A stretch of 56,822 nt of DNA from Pelomyxa schiedti (GCA_020536535.1 JAHLWZ010000424.1:1-56822); one strand, 5' to 3'; positions 22,901-36,507 are shown, numbered from the stretch's first letter. The notes: a model not told the origin generated them from the sequence alone. Numbers and translations: made by a program.

Positions 22901-25900
22901 ACAGTACAGATTTTCCATGAGCCACAGCAAGTGTCTTGTTGTCAATGGCTAAGGAACCAGCTTTTTCATCAAACGGTGAAGTCCACAACATTTTACCACT
23001 TGCAATATCCCATGCGCTAAAGCTTCTACTAGTGTACGAAATCAGTAGACTTGAATCGTGGGAAAATGTGACATCATGAAGCCTGTCCTTGCTATGACCT
23101 TTCAGCACCCGAATACTACTGTTATCTAGGTCAAAAAGGTATACAGCACCGTTTTTCAGACCCAAAGCAAGGAAGCTATTTTTGCCTGATGAACAAGTTA
23201 TAGTGTCTTCGCATGTTTTCTCAAGATTTTTTTTGCCAGATTCGTAGTCATAGAGGTGAACTGTTTTGTCCAACACAGAGACAAAGTATTTAATGGATGG
23301 TGGCTCAAAATCATCTCCGGTAACACATTCAAAAACACAAGCTTTTTGCCAGTTGGAGGTTCTCCAAACAGTCACAGTGCTCTTTGCTTTGATGGCAAAA
23401 AACTTGGAATCACTTGAGAAACAGTATTTGCTCTTCTTTGGCAGAGTTTCTTTAAGATATTCAACGCCTGTTACAGCATCAATCACATAAACATTTGTAC
23501 TACTTTGCAGTGTAAGGAAGTTCGCTGAGAAGGTGACCAACTCTACCACAACTTCCCTCTTCAAAATCTCAGTGTGTGTGGCAACGTCAAAGACCTGAAC
23601 AAAATCTGCACCCACTCCTAATAAAAACTTGCTATCGGGTGAGAAATGGCCCAGCTCATAAGGTGGCTTTGATTTAGCCAAAACTTTTGTCTTAATCACC
23701 TGCTCACTTGAAGAAAAGTCAACAAGAACAAGCTCTTTTCCTGCAACACTGAGAAGGTTTTTCGTTTTAGCAAATTCACAGTCCTGAACTTCCCACTTAA
23801 ACTTAATTCCTGCTTGCCCAAAATTGACCCCAGCTAGGTTGCAGCCTGTAAAGTTTGAGTTGTGAAGCCAAGTCTGCTGCATGTCACAGCCATGGAGATC
23901 GGCATGATTAAAGTCACATTTGTCAAAAACTGCACAAGTCAGATCCGCCTCTGGGATGCATATACCAGCAAAGTCCCAACCCACGAACGTTTGGTTCGAC
24001 CGAGCGAGTACGGTCATGGCGTTACTTGCAGCAGTTGCTACATTAGGACCCCCAGTGGTTAGGGTGTGTCCCCTTTTCTTTGGTATTGGGGGCTGAGCAC
24101 ACAAATCTTGGAATGTGCCCAAAGTCCGTAATCTGGATTTTCTTATGAACATCACTAGGCCTTCGAAAAGTTGAGATGCCTTCTCTGCGTTCTCATTTGT
24201 GAGTATTTCTGAGAGGAATCTCACAACTTCAGGTTGAATTCGCAGAGGTTGAAGATTAAGAGGCTGGAGATGAGGTGGAGGAATGACAACGTGAGTGCGT
24301 CGTGCCTCCCGCTTCTGAAGAAATTCTCTCACACATAGTCTCATTTTCAGGAGAGAGAATAAAGGGAAAGTGCATTGCTTCTTGGCACTAAGGGCAGCTT
24401 CCTTAAGGCTGGGTGAAAGATTCAAGTTTGATATAGCTTGATGGCAGGCATCAATGAGAGTCTCACCTCGGTTTACAATTTGCAAGAACTCATCTACAAA
24501 GATTTTCTTCTGCCCAGCATTTAAAAATGGCTGAATCTTTTCCATTTCCAGTAATAACTGCTCCAAAAATTCCTGGATTTTTTTTTCTGGAGCCGCTCTG
24601 AGTGTGGCGCTTTGCCGAACTTCATAAAAGTTGGTGTATGGATGTTCAGCACAAAGAATAGCATCATAGCAGATTTTTTGGGCAATGAAATACTCCATGA
24701 TTGTTTTATGGATGAACATAAAGTTATTGCCCTTCTGTTGCAGAGGGCACCCAGCACGTACCAGTTCGATGCAGGGGTTGGTGCAGCTAAAGAAAATTTC
24801 CAGTGGATTGCTGACATCGAGTACATTCACCTTATTTTCATTTTGTCGCCACTTTGGTGTGTAGCGGACCATTGTGGAGCCTTGGCGTAGCATCATAAAA
24901 GCCAATTCCTGACTGAATGTCTTGTAATCTGAAACAATGTCTCCTTTGACCTATGCGAAATAAGACATTTTACTTTCAGGAACATGGATTGGAAATTCCA
25001 ACCTGGAAATTGAACATTACAGAGCCATCTGTCGCAGTCCTGCATGCCTGAAATCTTTCAGGTGTAATCTTAGCTTTTTCTCGCTGGAACCATTGGTCTG
25101 TAAATTTGTCATAGAGTTCCAACCGAGTCAAGGTTGGCTTCTTCTTAGTTTCCTCCCGTAGTTTTCTCTCCATTTCCTCGTGTTGATACTTCTCCACCAA
25201 TGTGGGAAGAATTTCCATAAATATTGTCAGCACAAACGGTGTCTTGAGCAGTTCTTTGACATCTTCCAATTCTTTCTTGTATTCATTATAGAGATCTGCA
25301 CACTGAGAACCAAGTGGGCCGCCATTTACTCGGTACTTTTCAACATAGTCCGCGATTTTTTTTTCATCAAAGGCTTCAATGTACCAGCATAAAACATCCT
25401 CGGTGGAGTCTTTGGTGCGTGAAAAGCTAAACTGGTCGAACCAGTCCGGCCCAATTGCCTCAGGTCTGCTGGTTACAAGTACTTGGGCATTCCATTTATT
25501 GAATTCATTTGTACGACAAAAATTGGCTCCACCCTCAAGGTTCACTTCATCAAATCCATCTAAAATGAGTAGGAGTCGATGCCTCTCGTTCTTAAGCTGC
25601 TCAATGTTCTCCATGGTAAAACCTTGGTCGAATAGATACTTCTCAATCAATTTTTTTCTGGCATCTTTGATGGCTGGAAGTGAGATAAATACAGGGGTAA
25701 CCTGTATAGGGAGATGGAATAAGTGCTAAATTGCCACAGGAGAGGGGTTTACATGCAAGTCATCAAATTGTTCCCATAAAATCTTCTCCAAGCAGCGGCC
25801 GAATAGTGACTTACCAGTGCCAGCACAACCAAGAAGTAGCATTGTCTGTGGCATAGGGCTATCTTCTTCTGCATTGAAGGAGACCGACTTTAGTCCTGAA

Positions 25901-28649
25901 GGATTTTTCACTGGGAGTCTGAGGAACTTTCGGAAAAGCTCAGACGTAAGGTCGAAGCTGGTTTCGTCTGTCTCATTGTACTTTCCCTTGAGCTCAACAT
26001 ACATCTTCAATTGTTTTTCAATTTCAACATCATCGAAGAAGCGTTGTTTCATTTCTTGTATTTGTTCTGTCACTGACCCCTTCAGTCTTTTCTGCAGTTC
26101 TTTTTTTGCTTTTTGCAACAATTCGCCACTTATCTCCACTGCTTCAAACTGTGTTGGCTGAATGGCTGTGGCGTCAGAGGGAAGTAAGTCTTTGAGATGT
26201 ATAATTGGGTGAACTTTGAATTGTACAGTCGTTTTCCCAGATTTCCTGTCTCGCTGTTCTTTTTCTTGTTGTTGCTCCTCAATGAAATTCACAAATTGTT
26301 CAAGTCTGAGAGACAACTGACTAAGGGCTTCACTGCCGAATGTACTACTACAAGCTTGCAGTTTCGACTGTAAATAGCGCATGCTAATTGCAGTCTTAGA
26401 ATGAAACTTAGATTTGGTAGCAATCACTTTATTTTGCCATGCTGTGGCCTTGCCCGAGTCGACATATGTGTTGTCATAGGCTTCTCCAAACCCAAATACA
26501 ATCCCATCTAGTGCGTTGACATACACCCAGGCATCTCTACTTTCTATAAATGCAAGAACTCCTTGCCGTCTTCCACCAGGTGTGGCCTTAGCTTCTGTTA
26601 TCAATGACGGAACAGCCTTTTCAAACTGCCTGCCACTTGAGAAATTCATAATTGCAATATCTACACCCAAACTCCTTGCTTCCCCTTGCTCTTCTAACAT
26701 CATTGCTTGTTTAACTTCTCTAAGTTGTGCTCGGGCGATATTGTTTATTGGCTCTGGGAAACCAAGATACTCCTTCAGCTTGCTTATTATGAAAACTCTT
26801 ATGCCCACTTCAGAATTAAGAAGCCTTCGTACATAGGAATCGTCAAGTGGATTTCGGTCAAGTAACACCTTGGTCATCTGTTGCATGCACCACTGCTTTA
26901 GGTCGGCATTCTTTTCAACAGGTTGGGAATGTACGATCCCAGTGAGAAGGTTCAAGTAGCCGAGTGTGAAGTCGTGATCACCTTCTAGTATAGATTTGCT
27001 GAGATCATAGCCACTACGAATAAGCCTTTTCCCAGCATCAAGTATCTTGGCTGCGGCACTAATGTTTGGTGGGGAAGAGGAAGTTGAATGCGGAACTGAG
27101 GCAGATCCAGCGGCCTCAGCACTGTCCTGGACACTCTTGCCATGCAATTTAGTCTTCCAGAATATTTGTTCCACCCGTGATAAAGCCAGTAATTGTTCCT
27201 CCTGGGGGAGTGGCATTTTTTCCAATTTGAAGAACTCCAATTCAATAAAAAAAAGCTGGTCCATCCAGCTTTTCTTTACATTGATTTCGTCAATTGAATG
27301 TTTGATATCTCCAAATGCCTCAAGTAAGAGGCTAACGTCCCATTGGTTGACAACATTCACGACGCCTTGAATAGCCTTGATACCATTCCCAACCCATTTG
27401 GCCACACTGTCCAGAATTTCAGAGTTGTCATCAATCCTCAATAAATTTTGCTTTGCCACCTAGGATGAGAGTTGGTAATGGCAACTCTCGTTGTGGAAAA
27501 CCTCAGCTTCAGCAGCTACGTGACACTCTTTCTGCTTATAATTAGAAAACGCAGACTTGATTTCCTTGAATGACGAGACAATCTTCTGTTTATCCTCTGC
27601 CCTGTTGGACAAAATTTAGCTTGGGACAAGGGATAAAAATAAAAAGTGCCTGAAATTTGTTATGCCTAATGCCCAGAGTGCCCGGAGCACACGGTTAATG
27701 GCACAAAGCACACTGAAAACTCTTTCCGCATTTGAAGATTGTGCATGCATATCGGAAGCTTTATTTGCAAGTACACGCAGTACCTTAACTGCCCTAAGAT
27801 TTGTGTCAACTAGAACCACCCAAAAGGAAAGCACATACTGGTCCTCTGCAAGGTGCTCTCTTGGAGCCTCACTAAGAACATAAGCCACAGCATCTATCAT
27901 TCCCACATTAACCAATGCATCTTGTTCAACAGTATTTATAAGAACATCCAACAGCTGTTGCACTACCTAATCTCAATTCGTTACATTTTCAAAAATATGC
28001 TATTGTATCAAAATAGTAATAATAAAAAACCATGGAAAGAAAATCAGTTAAAAACCTCTCTGTCTTCAACCACGGCAAGCTGTTTTACTTCTTCTATGAG
28101 AGCCTGTGTTTTAGTCGGAGTGAGTGCGAACTGCGCAATCACTTCCAAGGCCAGCCTTTTTCTCGGGTTGTCATAAGCCAGAGATCTCTTGATCCTCCCA
28201 GATCCCGTGTCGCTTTCATCGGGCGTGCCGCCGGGCCTGTCGTCGGCCCGTAATTTTTCCAGAAGTGAATCGGCGGCCGATTTCGCACAACCAACGATCC
28301 GGGAAACGATGCCACCGCCCGAGACCGAGCCGGTCCGGGGAGTGATGCCACCACCAGTCGTTGATGTCGAAGGTGCCTGAGGATTCGAGTTTGGAGATTT
28401 CGGGTCTGCGGGCAGCTGCTGTGGAAGCGGCAGGGGAGTCACGTTGAGCTTCTTCACGAGGGCATCGTAGCGCTCTGCAGTTGCAGATTCACTCTGAGGG
28501 GACAGGTCCTGTGCCAGCTGAGAGACTGTGGAGATCATTTTGATCGTAGCAGATGCAGTCGGCGCTGCAGCCGCGGAACTCACCAACGACGAAGTGCTCA
28601 GGACATTCGGGGACGACGTCGCTGCTGTGGCCGTTGCTGCGTTTGACAT
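19976..28649 (-). CDS. NACHT-WD40 STAND ATPase with pentapeptide repeats and acidic tail
   Basis: Large NLR-architecture protein, about 2400 residues. From ATG at 28649: a Ser/Ala/Thr-rich leader, an alpha-helical region (27480-28060), a long helical domain (25900-27459), then NACHT with P-loop LLLGCAGTGKS (about 25810-25840), Walker B LLILDGFDEVN (about 25555), sensor VLVTSRPEA (about 25470) and the winged-helix end motif FIHKTIMEYFIA (about 24690). A short pentapeptide-repeat run (CAVFDKCDFNHADLHGCDM, about 23830-23950) precedes a WD40 propeller region (about 21700-23750; e.g. GHSKDRLHDVTFSHDSSLL and AWDIASGK). After an intron at 20965-21006 the protein continues into a Glu/Asp/Lys-rich, then Ser/Thr/Pro-rich tail ending TAA at 19976. 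STAND ATPases oligomerise on ligand sensing. The 3.9-kb exon 21003-24905 is uninterrupted. Its start is 112 nt downstream of the PARP-vWA gene, same strand. TEP1 also combines NACHT and WD40, but I see no TROVE domain. Confidence 0.88.
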
Positions 28650-28760
28650 GTTTGGTTGTTGTTGGAAGAATTTTTCGTTGTTCGGCGAACAGAAATTCTG
28701 TTATCAGGTTTCGGGATTTCTATGAACGAGGCAATAACTATTCTGGGCGTTTTTGTATCC

Positions 28761-31700
28761 TCAAGGCTTCTTGAACATTGGTTGGTAGTCTTTGTAGAAG
28801 ACTGTGAGTTCTTCGTCCAAGTGTGCTGGTGATAGTGATGATTTGGCTATCTGTTTGGCAAGCAAAGTCTTCATAGAGGTCAGGAACGCAGCCTATGGGA
28901 TGACTTTCAGATACAACTGGTGAGGTGATGGGGAGAGGTTTACCAGTGTAATGCCTGGGTTTCTTGCCAGAAGGTTGAGTCCTACTTCGTGCATTGCAGG
29001 AATGTAAATGGATGTAGGAAGTAACAATGGCGCCATGTGCTTAAAGAGACCCGACCGCCTGTCCATTACAATATCCTGTGTATAGCACAAGTGAGGAATG
29101 AAGGCAGGGACAAATGTTACCTTTTCAGTTGCGAGGTTCTTTAGAAACATTGGGCATTGAGGAAAACAACAGTGGTGACGAAGAAGCCCAGGGTTTCGCA
29201 TCAAGTCCAATTGGTCATTCTGGTTTTTGTTTTTTTTTTTTTTTGGGAAGATTTGTTTTATGGGGTACCTTTGGTCTAGTCTTATTCAATTCGTTTACTT
29301 CCTTCAATGTAAATAATTTTGGCATGCCAGGATGCTGCTCTAGGAAGTCCTCTTGAAGTTTTCTCTTCATTGCAATAGCAACAGCTGCCAAATTTTCTTT
29401 TGTTTGTTTACTAAGAGCCTCGATAATCTTGGATTCCTCCCGTGCGTAGAGTTTTCCCCTGGTTTCACGGGCAATGTTTTGTACCACCTTGTGTGTATGA
29501 ATAGGTTGTCACTATACTAATGTAAACTGAACCTCAAGTGGCCGTGATAGTGACTCCAGCTCTAACCTCCGGGATTTGCTGTTGTGGTATCTTAAACCCT
29601 ACCTTATTGTCAAAAAGGAGTTGAGAACGACTAAAAAAAACCTGTACATAAATAGCAATAGGTAAGCAGCCCGGGTCACATTGGCTTTGTCTTTCAGATG
29701 GAAGATAGCGAGAGATGAACGTAGAAACTATGGGTATAAGTCCCTCTTGTACTTGCGTAAATTTTACCTTGGTGGGCATGTTCAAAATCGTGAATGAGGT
29801 TCTCTCGAAACTGTGCATCCCCAGTAGCAATAAGGACGTCAAGAGAAGCGGCCTTTGTAGCAGTGTGTAGGTATGAAAGTAGGCTCAGACAAGCAAAAAC
29901 TGATTTTGGAGGACAATTTGACAGCATACTCATATCCCTGTAGAATAAACCACTCTTGTTGCGTGCAGTATTGAGGGAAAACTCATGTGAGTGTTCCGGT
30001 TTATTTCCCTTTAAAACTGTATCTCTTGTGGGATGATGACAGTTATCATTCTTTATACCAAGAACGGATGCAATCATATCGGTTGCAATATCGGCAAGAG
30101 GAGTTAAATTCGTTGGTGAGCACTCCCCTTTTTCCAATTTTTGCTTCTGAATTCCCTTGAGAACAATACGACAGCCCCTGCTAGCTGCCTCCCCCAGCAA
30201 AGCAAACGCAATTTCTGAAAGTTGATCAAACTTCTCGGCAGCAAAAAGACCCAGTGAAGCAAGTGTTTCAGGGAAAACGCACATGGCACCCAGAATTTTA
30301 GCAACTGAGGAAACATCGTCTTCCTCTGCTTCTGTCATGAATCTTCCAGGATGTGGTTGTACGAGTTTTTCGAGAAGAGTTTGCCAGTAGGATTGGCTGG
30401 AGATCGAACGGCATCGGCACCGAAGGGTGTAAAGAATTCGAAGCATGGCTTCTACATTTCTTGAAGTGCGCGTGGTGGGATCGAGTAACTGAGAGGTTGC
30501 CCGAACCAGTGAGTGCATTAATAAGGCTGTCCGTTGTGCTGGGAGAGAAAGAGAAGGATTCCTAGTGAAAAGAATGGCGGTGTACACCTCATGCAAACGT
30601 GTTTGAGAGAAAGTACGGCAAGGGGAGAGGTTAACAGGATCGTCAACAACTAAAATATCAGTTACGACTGTGCCATTGGAATCTTTCAGTTCCGCCATTG
30701 CGTCCAATGCACATGAAGCACTGGCTGTATCGCCATAATCAGATGATACATACTTCACATTAATGGCCCAAGGATCCACATTGGAAGCCTCAGATCGCGA
30801 AATGGTTACGAATAAACCAACCATTCCATACAAATATAAGAGATCACTGGAATATGCAATGTTGATGCACGGTAACTGTAGTCCGCTTGCAATCTCCAAC
30901 GCATGTTCGATTGTTGATTTACCTGATACAGCGCTGCGGGGATCACATCGCTGTGGCTGGAACAGATTTTCGGTACGACAAAAATGCTTTTTCAAGTCAG
31001 CAACCAGTTCATCCACCACTACCAGCCGGGCACGGCGAAGAGCCCGAGAGCCATACTTCATTGAAGTAACTTTGCTCAACCACATTGCCTATAACAGATA
31101 TTAGTAGATGTTTCGCCAAACATGTGAGAAAGGCTCCACCTGTTGGTCTGAAGTCATTTCAGACTGGGCCAGTTTTACTTGGTCCTCCAGGCCGCCAACT
31201 AAATTTTCCAGTTCATTTACCAACCTACGTTTTGCTTTCATCATCACAAATCTTTGGGCTGGTGTTTTCCCTTCTAGTTCGCGTATATTCAAGTTCTGCT
31301 CTTTAATAGTTTTCACCACCGAACTGGTGATTTTCAAAGCAGCAGTAATATCTTTGTTGGCAACTGCTGCAATTTTAATATCCGCCACAAGGGTGGTGAG
31401 TGTATGAAGAAGGGCAGACTGAACAGAAAGTCGGTCTATACACGGATCAGCATCTACTCCCACAGTGTAATCACACCAGCCAATCTGGATGTGGTGTGGT
31501 GGAGTCTGACATACAAGGAGAACAGCTGTTGCCCCTTCAGGTTTCATCACAACTGTAATATCTGGTTTCGGCCTGCACACAAGTGAATGCACAAATCCAG
31601 TATCAAAAATATGCTCTGATGGAGGTATAGACAGTTTGAGAGCGCTAGCTGACGAGCAACAGCGTTTAAGATCGTAAGACAGTTGTTGTACAGCCAATGG

Positions 31701-34700
31701 AAGAACTTTAGTTTGTCTGGCATAATAGCAAGGATATCTTTCATTTCCCGATACCGTTTGGACTGAAGTTTTCATTTTCATGCCTGAATAGGGATTAGTT
31801 GTTCGATTTTAAAGGATTAAAGATACCCAGGGAAGTGTCAGAGTCCTTTCCTATTCCCACAACGGAGAACATGGCATCCATTGCCGTGCCATAGACGAAC
31901 TTACTGTAATCTGAAATATCGTGCTCGATGGTTTTCTTTGTATTCACTGTATCCGCACCGTCGGACATAAGCACAAATAGAAATAGGTGGTTCTGCAAAA
32001 CTTGAATAGTGCGCATCCATTTGCATAACTTGGTTATTCTTTGCATCTGAGCATCATCGGGAAGAGTGGGATGAGTTTCTGTAGAGCTGTGCTTCCGAGC
32101 TTTCCTGAGATCTTTCTGTGCTTCGAGGAGTATGAACTCCTCGGCAGAGCAAACTCGTTGAAGAGCCTCGGTAAATGCATTTTCTGCTTCTTCCAACAAA
32201 AACCGCTCTTGCATTGCCAGAGCAATATCAAGAGCTTTCTTGAATCCACCAAGGGCATCTGTTGCCTTCTCTAAATGGATGCCGGTAACAGCTGGGGATG
32301 TGAACCATTGGGGGGTTGTCACTTTGTGTGCCTCGACGGTGGAACCAAAGAATACAGCTGTGGCAGTGTCTGGGTCAATGGAAGCAAAAAGTTGTGCACA
32401 TGCAGGCAGCATTAGCTTCTGGAAGGTGAAACCCATTGAACTGGATTTATCCAGAATGAAGAATAAGTGAACTGCAGTTGCAGGTGCGTGATAGGAATAA
32501 ACTCCAGCTCTGTCTAATGCCTTTAAAGTTAAAGGCAAAATCCATTGGTTTTCTGTGCCAGGTACTTTCCTAACAATAAAGTCTGTCTTAGGCTGCAGAC
32601 CTTTGATGTCAGTCTCTTCACTGTCGGTCTTCCTTATTTCTGAAAGGGCTTCTGACCCTGCTTTACTTTTTCCAGACTTAACTGATGAGACAAGTTGTGA
32701 ACGGGTAAGTTTGCCCCATTCAACTGCTGCTTTCTTCCTCATTGCCCGGAGTCTTGACTTAGAGGGTTCTCCTCTTGATTTCTCAAGAAGATTTGGTGCA
32801 GATGGGATGCTCACAGGACCATATTTAATTAACAGAACAGGTAGAACTTGTTCATTTTGAAAAAGAACATAAGCATAGTTGTCAGGTGCAATAACAGAAT
32901 CGTAGCCAGGAGGAGGGGCATCATTATCATAAAATTCATATCTTTTGCATAGCTCGGGTGTTGCAAGGCACGCTCTGCCCAAGTTTATAAGAGCCACAAA
33001 GATAAAATGCTGACCCACAGAATCATAGCACGAGAAACCATGTGCTACTTGAATAATGGGGCTTACATATATTCCTTGCCCCCAAACAGAACCTGTTTCA
33101 ACCTTAATCACTTTTCCCGATTCTGTGAGATCCCATGGACATCTTACTTTGTTATTAGGGGATAATATAAATGAGATTTTCTTACACAAGCCCTGACTTT
33201 GCAATGCTTGCAACATTTTCTTCATTGCTTGTACCGTGAAATCCAATTGTGGGGGCATAGAAGGCCTTGCGATCAGCCGCTATAGATTTAGCTTGTTCAT
33301 CATTCAGACGTTGCAAATAAGCAGAAAATTTTGCCAGAAGGTGTGGTGAAATAATATTTTCCACAGTATGAACTACATATGGAAATTTCACTGCTAAGGA
33401 ACTTATTGCTTTTGTGGCAGCAATTGTAAGCTTCTTAACAATAGTATCCACACTAACTGTCTCAAGGGCACAGCGCGGTACTTGTATTTGTTGTGTAGCG
33501 GGAGCAAAATCGCAGCCAGCAGGAATACAGGGAATTACATTTGTATCTGGACTCATACGAATTTTATCCACCTGCTGTGAAGCAGCAGTGGCGTAGTCTT
33601 GTGCAAGAGAAACGAGAGTCTGGCAAATAGCACTTCCAATACCACGCCTAGCACACTTCTCAAGCAAATTTTGCAGCACTACTAGATCACCAGTAGTGAA
33701 GTTATCACTATCAGGGAGAGAAATTACAGGAGACACATCGGGATAATTTTCATGAAGCTTAAGAAGAAGTTCCACATATGTGTCTCCCTACCAAAGGTTA
33801 ATATTTATCCTACGATTTCTTTACATACAGAAGTAGAGGTGCAAGTTATACTTGCTGTGTACTGGAACCCTTTTTCCCTTTCTTGTAAACTTGCGTGGGA
33901 AACCTACTGCTAATTGGAGAGGAGAAGGACAATGCGAGTAGAGATACCCTTGTGTGCCCCAAATTTTTGGCAAAGAGTCTTTCTAACTCTTCCATTGTAG
34001 AATCCTTCTATGTATATGTGTTCGATTAAAGTTTCAACGCTAAGCTACCAACCTCTTCCGCATGGGAGGCTACAGAAACATCCTGAGATGACTTAGTAGG
34101 CGCTGAGGTTGATTCTGCCGTCGAAGAAGTAGTTGTGGAAGTTGTAGTGGAAGTGGTAGTGGAAGTTGTGGGTGTGCCAGGTTGAACTGGTGCATGCGCG
34201 GTATTTTTTGGTGCTTTTGAACTGGATTCCAACGCAGTATCAATAATTTTCTAGGGTAATAGTTGGCAGTCCAATTTGCTACTTGCAACATAGGTACCTG
34301 AGAGGAGGTGAACTGAATTTGATTTAAAACGCCTCGTGCCACTAGTGAACGAAGTGCACTTACAAGATTCCCAACGTTAGCAGTGATTTTGGATGCATTA
34401 GGAACTTGTTTGAACAGTTACAAAGTTAATAGATATATTCATTTGCGAATAAAACCTGGAGGAGATGCCTTAACTGGAGAGCCAAAAAGGGTCTTCGCCA
34501 ATGCAAGTACTTTAGCCTTGTGATCACCATTCATCAGATTCCTTGGATCGGCCAGTACGAGACCCTTCCAAGTAGTTAGAAAAACAAACAAACAAACAAA
34601 TAAATACACACACACAAAAAAAAAATAACCCCCAACACGGAGCCTAAAAGCAAAGATATAAGAAAACAATGCACACGGAGATTTCAGAAGCTTGAGCTTT

Positions 34701-34915
34701 GGTAAGTAATCTCGCATCTACACAAAGGCCCAACGACTCGATAAAAGCTCTTAGCAATGCAAAGGCCTTGGTGCTGCACGTCCACACGGGGGAAAAGTAA
34801 ATGAAGTCAGCAACAAAGTAAATTAAGAGCAACAACAGTCAAACCTGGATATTTTGTTCCCGGCACCACCCACCACCGCTATTTTTTTCGCCGCTGCCGA
34901 GTCGTTCCGCTTCAT
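28761..34915 (-). CDS. PARP-like ADP-ribosyltransferase plus von Willebrand A domain protein
   Basis: Multi-exon protein of roughly 1700 residues from ATG at 34915 (MKRNDSAAAKKIAVVGG). A helical N-terminal part includes a Thr/Ser tract (about 34060-34230). It is followed by an ADP-ribosyltransferase-like fold: GFHGTSNEENVASIAKSGL (about 33185-33250), GQGIYVSPIIQ (about 33070) and FIFVALINLGR (about 33000), which is the H-Y arrangement of PARP catalytic domains. I cannot identify the catalytic Glu confidently. Then comes a vWA domain with a MIDAS-like DKSSSMG (about 32440) and MSDGAD (about 31960). The remaining half (28761-31781) is mostly helical, with a coiled-coil Lys/Glu-rich segment (29215-29487), and ends MFKKP-TGA at 28761-28763. 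PARP plus vWA is the arrangement of vault PARP (PARP4), though I see no BRCT or VIT domain. The gene sits between Rab B (132 nt upstream) and the NACHT-WD40 gene, all same strand. Confidence 0.8.
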
Positions 34916-35046
34916 TCACGACAGAGTGTTCCGGTCTGTTGATTAGTGTGGTGTTGTTCGCCACCACGCCAAAATGGCCATTTGTACTACGAACCCCACT
35001 GCACGCAACCACATTCTACTTCGGTTTTTGTTGAGGGACAACTTAC

Positions 35047-36297
35047 TCAACAACGGGAAGTTTTGTTTGTTGGTGGAGGTGGGCTTTTGAGGGCCACGGT
35101 GCTTGTGGCGGCTCGCTGTCGGCAAGCTTCTTCAGCATCTTCCTCGTCCTCGTGCATGGTTTTTACATCGGCAAGGAGTGCCATGATGGCTTCGTCCACA
35201 TTGGTTGAATCTTTGGATGACGTCTCCCTGTGGATAGATATGTGGTGGTAAGTGTTTGTTGATTATTGTTGGTGTGACTGCACATATATTGAAATACTCG
35301 CTGATGAGGCACACACCAAAATTTGAGGCCGTTTTCTTCTGCAAATGCTTTTGCCTGGCTGTATTCCACCGCCCTGTGGGGAGTGGCCAAGTCCAGCTAA
35401 AGAAATAACATAAGCAATTAGCTGAATTCCAATAGTTTATTTTAATATTAGTCATCAAGAATTCAGATTCAATTGAAACAGCCTTTACAGCCAACCTTTG
35501 TGCCAACTAGTATCTTTCGAGGTGGTATCCGACAGTTTGTATCTATTGAGCGTAGCCATTCTGGAATATGTTGAAAGCTGCTTCTATCGGTGATATCACT
35601 GTGAAATTGTGAGTGGTTTGTGTTTGGGATGGCAAAACACACTAGGTTACAATAATGCCAGAGCACCCCCGGTAATCTTACAAAGCAAATCTAGGATAAG
35701 GAAATGTATTGATTGTAAGACGATTACATGCACTGGTTATCGTTCTGAATCTAATTGCATTGTTAACAGTCCCTGTGGGTATGGAAAAAGAACCTTTCTT
35801 CCCCAGCAGTGTCCCACTTTTTGGGTGTCAGTAAATTGCCTCAAATTTAAACGGGGAAACAGGCCTACAATTTGGGCTTTCAGAATCTTGGAAGCTATTT
35901 GAACTGTCCGAACTTTCTTTTCTTTGGGTCAGAGCAGAATACAAAGAGAATAGAGGAAATGGCCAGTAACACACAAAATCAACTCCAATGGTGCTTATGA
36001 AGGTCGGTGAGAAGTGGTCTTCCTTTTAGCACAATAAGTCACCTTCGAGATTACACCGAAAGAGGTACACTAACCACAAATCGCAGTAGAAGACAAGCTA
36101 TACCAAAAATGAGAGAATTGATTAGATGCCTGGCATTAGCCAAAGAATTCAGGACCCGTACTTTTGCCCACGCCATGGTCGCCAATGAGAAGCAATTTCG
36201 CCAAATAATCACTGGGTGTGGCAACGTCAATGTGTGTTATTACGGGTGGGAGTTGTTCTGACACAACAAACACTCACTAGTTCTTCCCAGCGGACAT
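35047..36297 (-). CDS. Rab-family small GTPase (Rab B), paralogue of Rab A
   Basis: Trafficking GTPase with the same exon plan as Rab A. From ATG at 36297 (MSAGKNYDYLAKLLLIGD) the spliced frame gives P-loop GDHGVGKT, ISTIGVDF, KILKAQIWDTAGEERF, YYRGCSGIIVTYDITD, IPEWLRSID, GTKLD, ETSSKDSTNVDEAIM and a C-terminal SRCC before TGA, the prenylation site. Several introns align base for base with those of Rab A (for example the one ending before WDTAG and the one after RTITS). The two genes are therefore a fairly recent duplicate pair in inverted orientation about 34 kb apart. Coding differences are spread along the protein and no stop or frameshift is needed, so both look functional. Effector residues after GVDF and the C-terminal tail differ most, which would suit divergent membrane targeting. 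The downstream neighbour is the PARP-vWA gene, same strand. Confidence 0.86.
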
Positions 36298-36507
36298 GTC
36301 TGAAACGGAACTTTTTTCTCAGTGTTACTACCAAAAAAAAAAGTCTCGGGAAGACCCGAGCGACGGCTATTTCGAGGAAAAAAGGGTTGGGGTGCACTCC
36401 TGGAAAGGTGGTTGATAAAGTGCCAGTTCAATGAGGAGTTGGAGCTATCAATAGATTTGACCCGAAACAACTCTCCATTTATGAGCCCAAAGCACCGACT
36501 CGTTGTA

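Noticed and set aside
35132..36261. Rab B as a decayed copy of Rab A
   Set aside because: The same intron plan gives a full protein with all G motifs and a CC end; no frameshift is required.
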